DNA of 20,426 bases from Vibrio sp. UBA2441 (GTDB lineage: Bacteria; Pseudomonadota; Gammaproteobacteria; Enterobacterales; Vibrionaceae). The notes below the pieces were generated by a model. The model made no database searches. It was not told where the DNA came from and was given only the letters and a program-made list of their open reading frames with translations. Position numbers and translations under genes: made by a program. Location of the stretch: contig DDQN01000056.1 of assembly GCA_002342685.1 (NCBI GenBank), positions 111,767 to 132,192 on the forward strand. Direction: 5' to 3'. Positions within the stretch are counted from its first letter, which is position 1. Every line of letters starts with the position of its first letter. Shown here one piece after another: positions 1 to 8,218 of this stretch.

Positions 1-36
1 AGGTAATAGGTAATAGGTAACCGGTTACCTATTACC
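1..36. repeat. Heptamer repeat folding into a perfect 28-bp palindrome
   Basis: Bases 1-21 are three direct heptamers, AGGTAAT, AGGTAAT and AGGTAAC. The last two, followed by their reverse complement, give a perfect palindrome: GGTAATAGGTAACC at 9-22 followed directly by GGTTACCTATTACC at 23-36. It sits 10 bases beyond the pdxJ stop codon, so as RNA it could form a hairpin in the 3' end of the pdxJ transcript, although no U-tract can be seen before the window edge. It could be a dispersed intergenic repeat of the genome, which would also explain why the sequence ends here. The repeat is directly visible; any role is inference. Confidence 0.75.
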
Positions 37-46
37 AATGTCTTAC

Positions 47-778
47 TTATTTCCTAGCTTCTGCCATTACCAATTTCATATCTGCTACAGCTTTGTTCAA
101 TCCATCAAATACCGCACGTCCCATAATGGAGTGACCAATATTTAATTCATAAATTTCTGGAAGTGCAGCAATAGGAGCGACGTTATGGTATGTCAAACCA
201 TGACCAGCATTAACTGTAATACCTAAATCATCGGCATAACTTGCTGCAGCAGCGATTTTTTTCAATTCATTTTGCTGGTCCAGCTCTGTCGAAGCATCAG
301 CATAATGGCCAGTATGCAATTCGATAAATGGAGCACCACACTCTTTAGCCGCATCAATCTGCTCACGATCAGCATCAATAAACAGTGAAACTTTTATTCC
401 CGCATCTGTTAGCTTTTTGGTTGCTGATTTTACCTTTTCAAGCTGGCCCTTTACATCCAAGCCACCTTCTGTTGTCAGTTCTTCACGTTTCTCAGGAACT
501 AAACAAACAAACTCAGGTTCAGTTTGAATGGCAATGTCAACCATTTCATCTGTCACTGCCATTTCTAAATTCATGCGAGTTTGGATAGTCTCTTTCAGGA
601 TCCTTACATCACGATCAAGAATATGACGGCGGTCTTCACGCAAATGAACTGTGATTCCATCAGCACCCGCTCTTTCCGCTATTTCTGCGGCATGTACAGG
701 GTCTGGGTATTTGGTTCCACGTGCGTTACGAAGAGTAGCAATATGGTCGATATTGACCCCTAACAGGATAGAGCTCAT
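47..778 (-). CDS. pdxJ: Pyridoxine 5'-phosphate synthase PdxJ
   Basis: PdxJ condenses 3-amino-2-oxopropyl phosphate with 1-deoxy-D-xylulose 5-phosphate to make pyridoxine 5'-phosphate, the last ring-forming step of DXP-dependent vitamin B6 synthesis in the cytoplasm. The 243-residue protein has the family's usual length and opens with GVNIDHIATLRNARGT (residues 7-22). Residues matching the E. coli active site are present: His45, Glu72 and His193 (within GHGLTYHN). The phosphate-binding end reads ELNIGHSIMGRA. It is the last gene of the lepA-lepB-rnc-era-recO-pdxJ series and starts only 4 bases after the recO stop. Its GGAG ribosome binding site lies inside the end of recO, so translation is probably coupled to recO. 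In E. coli acpS follows; here the window ends first. Confidence 0.97.
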   Translation of the reverse strand: MSSILLGVNIDHIATLRNARGTKYPDPVHAAEIAERAGADGITVHLREDRRHILDRDVRILKETIQTRMNLEMAVTDEMVDIAIQTEPEFVCLVPEKREELTTEGGLDVKGQLEKVKSATKKLTDAGIKVSLFIDADREQIDAAKECGAPFIELHTGHYADASTELDQQNELKKIAAAASYADDLGITVNAGHGLTYHNVAPIAALPEIYELNIGHSIMGRAVFDGLNKAVADMKLVMAEARK

Positions 779-782
779 TTTT

Positions 783-1508
783 TTAATACTCCGTGCTTTG
801 GGAAGAACGTACCCGAATGGTAAATAGTTCCCTACTTTTTAATGGGTTACCGCCAAGATAAGGCTTTAATGCTATGCGTGTAAAGCGTTTTGCTGCTTTT
901 AACTGCTCTTTAGTGAGGAAGCGCCGCTCTGCTATTGCGATCAGCTCATTTCCATAAAATGTTAGATTATCTTTTCTGACACTCGCAATAAATCCTTTCT
1001 GTTCTCTGTAGCGATACGTCATAGAGGGCTCCACTAGCTCCCCGCTACCAGCGCAATGCAAAAAATCGACGCCATAACCTAGAGCAGAAAGCAATGCGAG
1101 CTCAAAACGTCGTAAGGCAGGTTCTGGATTGTCTGATTGTGCTAGCTCAGTGAGCGCATGCAAATAATCATGAAAAAGAGCTGGGTACGGTGTTTCACTT
1201 TCAATGACCCGGCCAAGCAATTCATTGACGTACATGGCAGAGAAAAGATGAATCCCTGTTAATGGTAAGCCAAGACTGATCGGCTCGGCCTGACGTAGTG
1301 TTTTCATTGATCCATTTCCGGACCACTTCATAAGCAAAGGGGTAAAAGGCTGGAGTGCGCCCTTAAGGCTGGAGCGTTTACTACGTGCTCCTTTTGACAT
1401 TATGGAGACACGCCCATACTCTTCACTAAAAACATCGAGGATTAGGCTGGATTCACTATAAGGGCGGCGATGCAAAACAAAGCAGCGTTGTAAGCTGTTA
1501 TTCTCCAC
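783..1508 (-). CDS. recO: DNA repair protein RecO
   Basis: RecO works with RecR and RecF to load RecA on SSB-coated single-stranded DNA during gap repair and anneals complementary strands. The protein shows the conserved N-terminal OB-fold region (LQRCFVLHRRPYSESSLILDVF) and a helical C-terminal part. The frame is open back to a TTG at 1520 (245 residues), but I prefer the in-frame GTG at 1506-1508. It has a G-rich Shine-Dalgarno-like stretch (GGGGTGGG) just upstream and gives 241 residues, close to E. coli RecO (242) and to the Vibrio N-terminus as I remember it. There is no in-frame ATG near the 5' end. It follows era closely and precedes pdxJ by 4 bases. The identity is secure; the exact start is not. 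Confidence 0.93.
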   Translation of the reverse strand: MENNSLQRCFVLHRRPYSESSLILDVFSEEYGRVSIMSKGARSKRSSLKGALQPFTPLLMKWSGNGSMKTLRQAEPISLGLPLTGIHLFSAMYVNELLGRVIESETPYPALFHDYLHALTELAQSDNPEPALRRFELALLSALGYGVDFLHCAGSGELVEPSMTYRYREQKGFIASVRKDNLTFYGNELIAIAERRFLTKEQLKAAKRFTRIALKPYLGGNPLKSRELFTIRVRSSQSTEY

Positions 1509-1525
1509 ATCCCACCCCAATTAAA

Positions 1526-2497
1526 TTATAAGTCGTCGATATAACCCAAAGATCTTAATGCACGTTCATCATCTGCCCAACCGGATTTCACTTTAACCCA
1601 AGTTTCCAAATAGACTTTACGGCCAAACAACTCTTCCATATCCAAACGGGCTTCTCGGCCAATGGTTTTGATCTTCTCTCCACCCTTACCAATAACCATT
1701 TTTTTCTGTCCTGAGCGTTCAACCAAAATCAATGCATTGATATGGAAGCCATCAGTATCTGGATTGTAGTCAAACCGTTCAATTTCTACAGTAACGGAAT
1801 AGGGTAATTCATCACCAGTAAAACGCATTAGTTTTTCGCGCACGATCTCTGACGCCATAAAACGCTGAGAACGGTCGGTAACATACTCTTCCGGGAAATG
1901 ATGCTCGGCTTGCGGAAGGTGCTCTCTTACATGCTTGCGAATAACATCGGTATTCTTACCTTGCTTCGCAGAGATAGGAACCACATCTACAAAGTCCATT
2001 CTTTTCGATAGTGCTTGCATATGTAGCATAACTTCATTGCGATCTTTTACGTTATCCACTTTGTTAACGCATAAAACTACCGGGAAATTTGCTTTCGCCA
2101 GCTTGTTAAGCACCATCTCATCGTCACTAGTCCAATGCGTACCATCGACAAGAAAAAGAACCAGATTTACATCGCTAAGTGAGCTATTCGCAGCTCGATT
2201 CATCAGGCGATTTATTGCACGTTTTTCTTCAATATGAAGACCCGGAGTATCCACATAAATTGCTTGATAATCCCCCTCAGTATCCACACCCATAATACGA
2301 TGTCTTGTGGTCTGCGGTTTACGAGAGGTAATAGAAATTTTCTGACCTAGTATATGGTTCAGCAACGTTGATTTACCGACATTTGGTCGACCTACGATCG
2401 CAATAAAACCACAATGCTGATCTTCCACTGAATGGCTCTGTTCACCATGTGACGCAAAGTATGCATCCAAATCAATTTCGTTATTGTCTTCAGCCAT
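1526..2497 (-). CDS. era: GTPase Era
   Basis: Era is an essential GTPase that binds the 3' end of 16S rRNA and helps mature the 30S ribosomal subunit. The 323-residue protein has a G domain with the P-loop GRPNVGKS (36-43), the DTPG switch (83-86) and NKVD (145-148), and a C-terminal KH RNA-binding domain containing GKGGEKIKTIG. It carries about 20 more N-terminal residues than E. coli Era (301 residues). This extension is acidic (MAEDNNEIDLDAYF) and is typical of Vibrio Era as far as I recall. The ATG overlaps the end of rnc by 8 bases (ATGGCTGA), so the two genes are translationally coupled. RNase III and Era both act in rRNA maturation, which fits the pairing. Confidence 0.98.
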   Translation of the reverse strand: MAEDNNEIDLDAYFASHGEQSHSVEDQHCGFIAIVGRPNVGKSTLLNHILGQKISITSRKPQTTRHRIMGVDTEGDYQAIYVDTPGLHIEEKRAINRLMNRAANSSLSDVNLVLFLVDGTHWTSDDEMVLNKLAKANFPVVLCVNKVDNVKDRNEVMLHMQALSKRMDFVDVVPISAKQGKNTDVIRKHVREHLPQAEHHFPEEYVTDRSQRFMASEIVREKLMRFTGDELPYSVTVEIERFDYNPDTDGFHINALILVERSGQKKMVIGKGGEKIKTIGREARLDMEELFGRKVYLETWVKVKSGWADDERALRSLGYIDDL

Positions 2498-3167
2498 TGT
2501 TCAAATTCTCCAGAGCTAATTCTGCCGCTGCTTGTTCTGCTTTTCTGCGACTAGTGCCTTTTCCGACCACTGGTTTTTCTACACCAGCAATGTCACACGA
2601 AACCGTAAACTCTTGGTTATGTGCTTCACCTTTAATTTTAGTCACTGTATAGACAGGGAGTGGCTTTTTACGCCCCTGTAAAAACTCTTGTAACCGCGTT
2701 TTTGGGTCTTTTTGAGAAACACCAGGCTCAATAGAATCAAGACGAGTTTGGTACCAGCTTAATATAATGCCTCGAACTACCTCGGTATCACTATCAAGAT
2801 AGATAGCACCAATGATTGCTTCTACTGCATCTGCAAGAATTGAATCACGACGAAAACCACCGCTTTTTAATTCACCTGGACCTAATTTTAAGTAATCTCC
2901 CAGAGCAAATTCACGACCTAACTCTGCAAGAGTATGCCCACGTACTAACGTTGCCCGCATACGGCTCATATCGCCTTCGTTTACTTTTGGAAAACGGTGA
3001 TATAACTCATCAGCTACGACAAAACTTAAAATTGAATCGCCCAGAAACTCAAGACGCTCATTGTGTTTACCATTGGCGCTACGGTGTGTAAGCGCCAAGT
3101 TAATAAGCTCGCCATCATTGAACTGATAGCCTAGCTTTCTTTCTAATTTAGGAATAGGAGAATTCAT
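2490..3167 (-). CDS. rnc: Ribonuclease III
   Basis: RNase III cleaves double-stranded RNA, releasing 16S and 23S rRNA precursors and processing mRNAs and antisense duplexes. The 225-residue protein has the signature ERLEFLGDS (37-45) with metal-binding Glu40 and Asp44. The second active-site pair is Asp113 and Glu116 in DAVEAIIGA. A C-terminal double-stranded RNA-binding domain begins near residue 154 (DPKTRLQEFLQGR) and ends in SRRKAEQAAAELAL. The ATG has a GAAAGAG ribosome binding site and lies 10 bases after the lepB stop. The 3' end overlaps era by 8 bases. In E. coli rnc autoregulates by cleaving the 5' leader of its own mRNA; here the lepB-rnc gap is too short to hold such a leader, so that control would have to act elsewhere. 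Confidence 0.98.
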   Translation of the reverse strand: MNSPIPKLERKLGYQFNDGELINLALTHRSANGKHNERLEFLGDSILSFVVADELYHRFPKVNEGDMSRMRATLVRGHTLAELGREFALGDYLKLGPGELKSGGFRRDSILADAVEAIIGAIYLDSDTEVVRGIILSWYQTRLDSIEPGVSQKDPKTRLQEFLQGRKKPLPVYTVTKIKGEAHNQEFTVSCDIAGVEKPVVGKGTSRRKAEQAAAELALENLNNG

Positions 3168-3177
3168 GCTCTTTCAA

Positions 3178-4071
3178 TTAATCTATGCCACCGATGCGAT
3201 TAAATCGAACACCAGTAGGAATCCATGAAGGTAGTACACTGTCTGCGCTACGTTCAAACTCAAAGCTCGTCCAAATACCGACGGCTTTGCCAACTAAATT
3301 TGCTTCTGGAACAAAACCCCAGTAGCGACTGTCAGCACTATTATCACGGTTATCTCCCATAACAAAGTACTCACCTTTTGGTACTACCCACTCATTAACA
3401 CCATTACGAGGCTCATAAGAGGCTACGTTGTCCTGACGAAGTGGGTGGACTAAAATTTGATGACCAACGTCTCCCAGCTTCTCATCTAATTGGATCAGTG
3501 GAATACCTTGCTGGATAAATTCACTTTCAACAACATTTGACAACTTCACTGCTTTGCACGTTTTCTCACCTTGAGGCTGAATACAGACTTCTTTTTTACT
3601 GTATCGAACCATATCACCAGGCATACCAACAACTCGCTTAATGTAATCGATGCTTGGTTGAGGTGGATATTTAAAGACGACAACATCACCACGCTCTGGT
3701 TTGCCCGTTTCTATTAGTTGGCTACGAAATACTGGGTCTTTAATGCCATAAGCATATTTTTCTACCAGGATAAAATCACCAACAAGTAATGTAGGCATCA
3801 TTGACCCTGATGGAATTTGAAATGGTTCAAAAATAAAGGAACGCAAAACTAAAACAAAGGCAATAACAGGAAAGATAGAAACACTATTTTCTATCCACCA
3901 CGGTTGAACCGCTACCTTCGACGCTAAATCGTCACTTAACCCATTGGTTTGCGCAACAACATCAGCTACTTTCTGCTCTCTTTTTTTTGCCCAAATGAGC
4001 TTTTCTAATGCCCATACAACACCGGTTACCAAAGTAACCATAACTAAAATGAGCGAGAATGTATTAGCCAT
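3178..4071 (-). CDS. lepB: Signal peptidase I (LepB)
   Basis: LepB cleaves signal peptides from proteins exported through Sec and Tat. The 297-residue inner-membrane protein has an N-terminal membrane helix (residues 4-22), a charged cytoplasmic loop, a second helix (about 62-80) and a large periplasmic catalytic domain. The nucleophile is Ser90 in PSGSMMPTL and the general base is Lys145 in YIKRVVGMPGD. The box GDNRDNSADSRYWG lies near the C-terminus. It is somewhat shorter than E. coli LepB (324 residues). The ATG has a strong AAGGAAG ribosome binding site. It follows lepA with a 126-base gap holding a terminator-like hairpin, unlike the tight spacing of the genes downstream. Confidence 0.98.
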   Translation of the reverse strand: MANTFSLILVMVTLVTGVVWALEKLIWAKKREQKVADVVAQTNGLSDDLASKVAVQPWWIENSVSIFPVIAFVLVLRSFIFEPFQIPSGSMMPTLLVGDFILVEKYAYGIKDPVFRSQLIETGKPERGDVVVFKYPPQPSIDYIKRVVGMPGDMVRYSKKEVCIQPQGEKTCKAVKLSNVVESEFIQQGIPLIQLDEKLGDVGHQILVHPLRQDNVASYEPRNGVNEWVVPKGEYFVMGDNRDNSADSRYWGFVPEANLVGKAVGIWTSFEFERSADSVLPSWIPTGVRFNRIGGID

Positions 4072-4144
4072 TGTTCTTCCTTTAATTTTTACTCAATGCA
4101 CTTCGAATATCTATTTAATACAAACGAGAATATTTTTTCTAAAA

Positions 4145-4176
4145 AAGAAGAAAGGGCATAAATACCCTTTCTTTTT
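4145..4176 (-). terminator. Terminator-like hairpin between lepA and lepB
   Basis: GAAAGGG at 4150-4156 pairs with CCCTTTC at 4165-4171 around an 8-base loop, and A/T pairs on both sides extend the stem. In the minus-strand (lepA to lepB) direction the stem is followed by TTCTTTTTT. In the plus direction it is followed by TTTTTC. It begins about 20 bases after the lepA stop. It has the shape of an intrinsic terminator, but it lies inside what is usually a continuous operon, so it may be partial (an attenuator) or may stabilise the lepA 3' end. Confidence 0.6.
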
Positions 4177-4197
4177 CATTTCTATTTTCAGATAGGT

Positions 4198-5991
4198 TTA
4201 ATCTTTACCTATATGAAGAATTGCTAAGAAGGCTTCTTGAGGCAGCTCGACATTACCAATCTGCTTCATTCGCTTCTTACCTTCTTTCTGTTTCTTCAAC
4301 AGTTTCTTCTTACGACTGATATCACCACCATAACACTTAGCGATAACGTTTTTTCTAAGCTGCTTAACAGTGGACCGCGCAATAATATGGTTACCAATTG
4401 CTGCTTGAATGGCAATATCAAACATCTGGCGAGGTATAAACTCTTTCATTTTCTCTACAAGTAATCGTCCACGTGACTGAGAATGATCTTTATGAGTAAT
4501 AATCGCCAGTGCATCTACTTTATCACCGTTGAGAAGAACATCGACACGAACCATGTCTGATGGTTCAAAACGCTGGAAATTGTAATCTAGTGACGCATAA
4601 CCACGAGAGGTTGATTTAAGACGGTCAAAGAAATCCAATACTACTTCTGCCATTGGAATATCATAAGTTACTGCAACTTGATTTCCGTGATAGACCATAT
4701 CTACCTGAACACCACGTTTCTCAACACAAAGTGTAATAACGTTTCCTAGGTAATCAGAAGGCACTAAAATATTACAGCGAGCAATAGGCTCTCGAATCTC
4801 TTCAAGGTCATTAATGGCAGGGAGTTTCGCAGGGCTATCTACATACAATAAATTGCCATCGGTTTTTTTCACTTCATAAACAACTGTTGGTGCGGTTGTA
4901 ATCAGATCAAGATCATACTCACGTTCTAGTCGCTCTTGAATAATCTCCATATGGAGCATGCCCAAGAAACCACAACGGAAACCAAAACCAAGTGCAGCTG
5001 AACTTTCTGGCTCATAGAAAAGTGATGCATCATTGAGGCTTAGTTTACCAAGCGCATCACGAAAGTTTTCGTAATCATCAGAAGATACAGGAAATAATCC
5101 CGCATATACCTGTGGTTTAACTTTTTTAAAACCAGGCAGTGCTGTTTCACTTCCATGTTTTGCTGATGTTAATGTATCACCTACTGGCGCGCCAAGGATA
5201 TCTTTGATTCCACAAACAACCCAGCCCACTTCGCCTGTTTTTAGCTCTGTAGTATCAAGCTGTTTCGGTGTAAATATACCGATACGGTCTACACCCCAAA
5301 CCTGATCTGTTGTCATAACCTTAATTTTGTCATTTTTCTTCAGTACGCCATTTTTAATACGTACCAATGACACTACACCGAGGTAGTTATCAAACCATGA
5401 GTCGATAATTAAAGCTTGCAATGGTGCTTCGGGATCACCTTCAGGAGCAGGAATAGCACTAACAATATTTTCTAGTACCTCATCAACCCCAAGGCCTGTT
5501 TTGGCCGAACAGCGTGTCGCTTCCATCGCATCGATGCCAACAATATCTTCAATTTCTTCAGATACACGCTCTGGATCTGCAGCTGGTAAATCAATTTTAT
5601 TCAAAATTGGTACCACTTCCAAATCCATTTCAATCGCTGTATAGCAGTTTGCCAACGTTTGTGCTTCAACACCTTGACCTGCATCTACCACCAGCAAGGC
5701 ACCTTCACATGCAGCGAGAGAGCGCGACACTTCATAAGAGAAATCAACATGTCCCGGAGTATCGATAAAGTTTAATTGATAGGTTTCCCCATCTTTTGCT
5801 TTATAATCGAGAGTCACACTCTGAGCTTTGATTGTAATTCCGCGTTCACGTTCAATGTCCATGGAATCAAGAACTTGTGAGTCCATCTCACGTTCACTTA
5901 ATCCTCCGCAAACTTGAATCAAGCGGTCTGATAATGTCGACTTACCGTGGTCGATATGGGCGATAATCGAAAAGTTACGAATGTGCTTCAT
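4198..5991 (-). CDS. lepA: Elongation factor 4 (LepA)
   Basis: LepA (EF4) is a ribosome-binding translational GTPase implicated in 30S assembly and in back-translocation of stalled ribosomes. The 597-residue protein has the normal family length. Its G domain holds AHIDHGKST (11-19), the switch ERERGITIKA (47-56), DTPGH (77-81) and NKID (131-134). EF-G-like domains follow, then the LepA-specific C-terminal domain, which is rich in lysine (SRKKKLLKKQKEGKKRMK). The ATG at 5989-5991 has only a weak Shine-Dalgarno. A possible -10 box, TAGAAT, lies on the minus strand at 6073-6078 in the 130-base gap after rseC, so lepA may start its own transcript as well as receive readthrough from the rpoE-rse operon. 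Confidence 0.98.
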   Translation of the reverse strand: MKHIRNFSIIAHIDHGKSTLSDRLIQVCGGLSEREMDSQVLDSMDIERERGITIKAQSVTLDYKAKDGETYQLNFIDTPGHVDFSYEVSRSLAACEGALLVVDAGQGVEAQTLANCYTAIEMDLEVVPILNKIDLPAADPERVSEEIEDIVGIDAMEATRCSAKTGLGVDEVLENIVSAIPAPEGDPEAPLQALIIDSWFDNYLGVVSLVRIKNGVLKKNDKIKVMTTDQVWGVDRIGIFTPKQLDTTELKTGEVGWVVCGIKDILGAPVGDTLTSAKHGSETALPGFKKVKPQVYAGLFPVSSDDYENFRDALGKLSLNDASLFYEPESSAALGFGFRCGFLGMLHMEIIQERLEREYDLDLITTAPTVVYEVKKTDGNLLYVDSPAKLPAINDLEEIREPIARCNILVPSDYLGNVITLCVEKRGVQVDMVYHGNQVAVTYDIPMAEVVLDFFDRLKSTSRGYASLDYNFQRFEPSDMVRVDVLLNGDKVDALAIITHKDHSQSRGRLLVEKMKEFIPRQMFDIAIQAAIGNHIIARSTVKQLRKNVIAKCYGGDISRKKKLLKKQKEGKKRMKQIGNVELPQEAFLAILHIGKD

Positions 5992-6072
5992 AGGATGGTA
6001 TGACTAAACTCTTTGCAAAAATAAATGGAAAAGAAATACGCATCTTTGATGGTATTTCGATCAAGTTGCGCG

Positions 6073-6089
6073 ATTCTACCGAATTTCGG
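6073..6089 (-). promoter_or_regulatory. Possible lepA -10 box with adjoining small palindrome
   Basis: On the minus strand TAGAAT (6073-6078) matches the sigma-70 -10 consensus at five of six positions and lies about 80 bases upstream of the lepA ATG. Directly upstream of it is the 11-base palindrome CCGAATTTCGG (6079-6089), which would fall in the promoter spacer. No convincing -35 box stands 16-18 bases upstream, so this is a weak call based on one hexamer. Confidence 0.3.
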
Positions 6090-6121
6090 GCCTTGCGGCT
6101 ATCTTCATTTACATATGATGC

Positions 6122-6604
6122 TTATTTGGATGCTACTTCGATGGCATCACCCATGATACGCAGTAAAATAACAGACTGTTCCGATTTTAATTGTAGCTTT
6201 GTAGCTAACTTACGTGTTATCCACACTCCTAATGCCATAAAAATGGCAGAAACTAATATGATGGGGCCTTCACCTCCCCCTAGCGCAGGAGATATAAATA
6301 ACTGCCCTACAATTGCACCAAAAAATAGCATAGCTAAAGGAAGCAGATAGACAAGAGAAGCAAACTGGATAAAACTTTTTTCTGGCAATCCAATTTCGAC
6401 GATCTGTCCAGCATGCACTTTTTTATCCGTTTCAAGTTGCCATTTATGACTTTTATTACCAACTGCTTTTGAGATAATCCCCGTTCCACAACTTTTTTGT
6501 GACGCACAGTGATTACAGCTCGTCTGTTGTTCACAACTGAGCTCTACCTCAAATACATTCGCCATTTGAGTGACCGACGTGACCGTTGCTAGTGCAGTCA
6601 TCAT
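6122..6604 (-). CDS. rseC: SoxR-reducing system / sigma-E regulator RseC
   Basis: RseC is an inner-membrane protein of the sigma-E operon. In E. coli it has a mild effect on sigma-E activity and is grouped with the Rsx/Rnf proteins that keep SoxR reduced. The 160-residue protein has an N-terminal cysteine cluster (Cys24, Cys30, Cys33, Cys39 in the pattern CX5CX2CX5C) fit for a metal or Fe-S site. Two membrane helices follow at about residues 80-104 and 112-131, then a short basic tail. It starts with two ATG codons in tandem; the first overlaps the rseB stop in the ATGA arrangement, indicating translational coupling. It is the last gene of the rpoE operon. Confidence 0.93.
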   Translation of the reverse strand: MMTALATVTSVTQMANVFEVELSCEQQTSCNHCASQKSCGTGIISKAVGNKSHKWQLETDKKVHAGQIVEIGLPEKSFIQFASLVYLLPLAMLFFGAIVGQLFISPALGGGEGPIILVSAIFMALGVWITRKLATKLQLKSEQSVILLRIMGDAIEVASK

Positions 6605-7590
6605 GGTGCTTTGCTCTCCGCCTCTACAGTCTTTGCTGCACTTTTGATACTAAATACAACCGATTTGGCAATTTGCTTAGCTGTTGATGGTGGAATATCA
6701 CCCACAACAGTAATCTCTTTATTTCCTTTTATTACAGTTTGTAGTGTTCTTCTTCCTTGACGAACCAATTGACCTTTTAAAGATAGATCATCTTTATCAG
6801 AAACGTATACAGAGAAATTAAATAGTCCATCACTATACAGCTGGCTTTCGACTACTTTCTGAGTGAGTGCAATAGTATAGCGATTTAGCATATGTGGTTC
6901 GAAGCCATCCGGCGTCCAACCGACTTTCCAATAAGAGGAACTTGGTTCTTGCTTAGGCAGTGATAATACGTCCGGCAAACGGATATCACCAAGCCCGCTC
7001 AACATTGTTGCAATACGATCGTTTATGGAATAGGAAATAGTTCTGTACTGCTCAAGAACTTCTCCGTCACGATCAACAAGATCGGCTCTCAACGGTAGTT
7101 TTGATTTTTCGTCAATCCATAACATATATGAATAGCGCTGTCCGTCTTTAGGAACAATTCTAACCACCTGGGAGGAAGCGCCTGCTTCGCGAGCTCTCCC
7201 CATCAATATAAAGTCGTAATATTTACTCAGTTCAGGCACATCGCTTTCAAGCATCGGCATCAATGGAGCAACCATATTTCCAGTTTCAATTGAAAATGGC
7301 TCTACACCGGGTTCGATATAGCTTATTTCGCTTCCACGACGAATAACTTCTCGTATTGGCCCACTAAGATACACTAAGTGCGCATAATGCTTTTCTTCAG
7401 TATTAGCATGCCGGTATAAGAGAGGTTCTATACTATTTTTCTTTATTAGAATATATGACAATTCATAATTTAAGTGCTGACTTGCATAGTTCATTTGATG
7501 CAACAAAGCCTCAGCCGATGTTTCTTCTGCTGAGGCTTGCGTTTGTATCAAACTGAACAGTGCCAGTGCACTGATCAGAAATTTTTTCAT
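6601..7590 (-). CDS. rseB: Sigma-E regulatory protein RseB
   Basis: RseB (MucB) is a periplasmic protein that binds the periplasmic tail of RseA and shields it from DegS; mislocalised lipids or LPS release it. The 329-residue protein begins with a signal peptide (MKKFLISALALFSLIQTQASA, cut likely after residue 21). The large N-terminal lipoprotein-carrier-like domain and the smaller C-terminal RseA-binding domain follow. The segment YSYMLWIDEKSKLPLRADLVD is typical of the family. It is slightly longer than E. coli RseB (318). Its ATG overlaps the rseA stop by 4 bases and its stop overlaps rseC by 4 bases, so rseA-rseB-rseC are translationally linked. Confidence 0.96.
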   Translation of the reverse strand: MKKFLISALALFSLIQTQASAEETSAEALLHQMNYASQHLNYELSYILIKKNSIEPLLYRHANTEEKHYAHLVYLSGPIREVIRRGSEISYIEPGVEPFSIETGNMVAPLMPMLESDVPELSKYYDFILMGRAREAGASSQVVRIVPKDGQRYSYMLWIDEKSKLPLRADLVDRDGEVLEQYRTISYSINDRIATMLSGLGDIRLPDVLSLPKQEPSSSYWKVGWTPDGFEPHMLNRYTIALTQKVVESQLYSDGLFNFSVYVSDKDDLSLKGQLVRQGRRTLQTVIKGNKEITVVGDIPPSTAKQIAKSVVFSIKSAAKTVEAESKAP

Positions 7591-8192
7591 TCAACTACCG
7601 ATTTTGAGTCTAATTCAATGTCTACTGCTTTCTCTGCAGTTAAACGAAGTTGCAATTCGTAATCTTGTAACATTGCAGTAATACGGCGACGTTGCTGCTC
7701 TTTTTGAGCTTCATTCAGAGGCTTGGATGAGACAACATTTCGAGTAAGTGAAACAGGCTCAACACTGCCAGAAAATGGGATCGTTTGCAGTACTGGAATT
7801 TGATCAGCATTCGCTTGTAACGGATCTCCACTTTCACCATATTGCTGAACGCCAAAAATTACCGCCATTGACACACAGGCGGCAAGCCCTACCTGCCCAA
7901 ATTGAGTTAACCATGCGGGTAACTTCCGCCTAGCTTGCTCTGGCGTCGGTTGGGATTCAACAAACGGGATTGCTTCACGGCGATGTGCAGGCTCGGCATC
8001 TAATGCAGCCGCTACGTTTTCAGCAATGTTCCAATTTACTGATTCAGGAGTCTCACCTCTCATCACATCACCGATAAGATGGTAATTCTGCCAAACCCCC
8101 TGACTTTCTAGATCCTGCTCAAGCTCTGCAATGAGGGCTTTATCTGCAGTTTCTCCATCCATGAGAGCTGAAAGTAATTCTTTGTCAGCCAT
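7587..8192 (-). CDS. rseA: Anti-sigma-E factor RseA
   Basis: RseA is a single-pass inner-membrane protein whose cytoplasmic N-terminus holds sigma-E inactive. Envelope stress triggers stepwise cleavage by DegS and then RseP, freeing sigma-E. The 201-residue protein has a sigma-binding domain (about 1-65, starting MADKELLSALMDGE), a membrane segment (about 98-115) and a periplasmic tail. Sites matching those used in E. coli are visible: PVSL at 146-149 with the expected DegS cut between Val147 and Ser148, and Ala105-Cys106 in the membrane segment where RseP is expected to cut. The tail box RRRITAMLQDYELQLRL is strongly conserved and is where RseB binds in E. coli. It starts 26 bases after rpoE with a GGTGG ribosome binding site. 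Confidence 0.97.
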   Translation of the reverse strand: MADKELLSALMDGETADKALIAELEQDLESQGVWQNYHLIGDVMRGETPESVNWNIAENVAAALDAEPAHRREAIPFVESQPTPEQARRKLPAWLTQFGQVGLAACVSMAVIFGVQQYGESGDPLQANADQIPVLQTIPFSGSVEPVSLTRNVVSSKPLNEAQKEQQRRRITAMLQDYELQLRLTAEKAVDIELDSKSVVE

Positions 8193-8218
8193 TTATTCCA
8201 CCATATTGATTTCTGGTA

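Noticed and set aside
1..36. CRISPR array or satellite at the left edge
   Set aside because: The units are only 7 bases, are directly adjacent without spacers, and soon turn into an inverted copy.
6000..6350. 116-codon open frame on the plus strand near lepA/rseC
   Set aside because: It runs antisense through the C-terminal half of rseC and its protein sequence is not recognisable.
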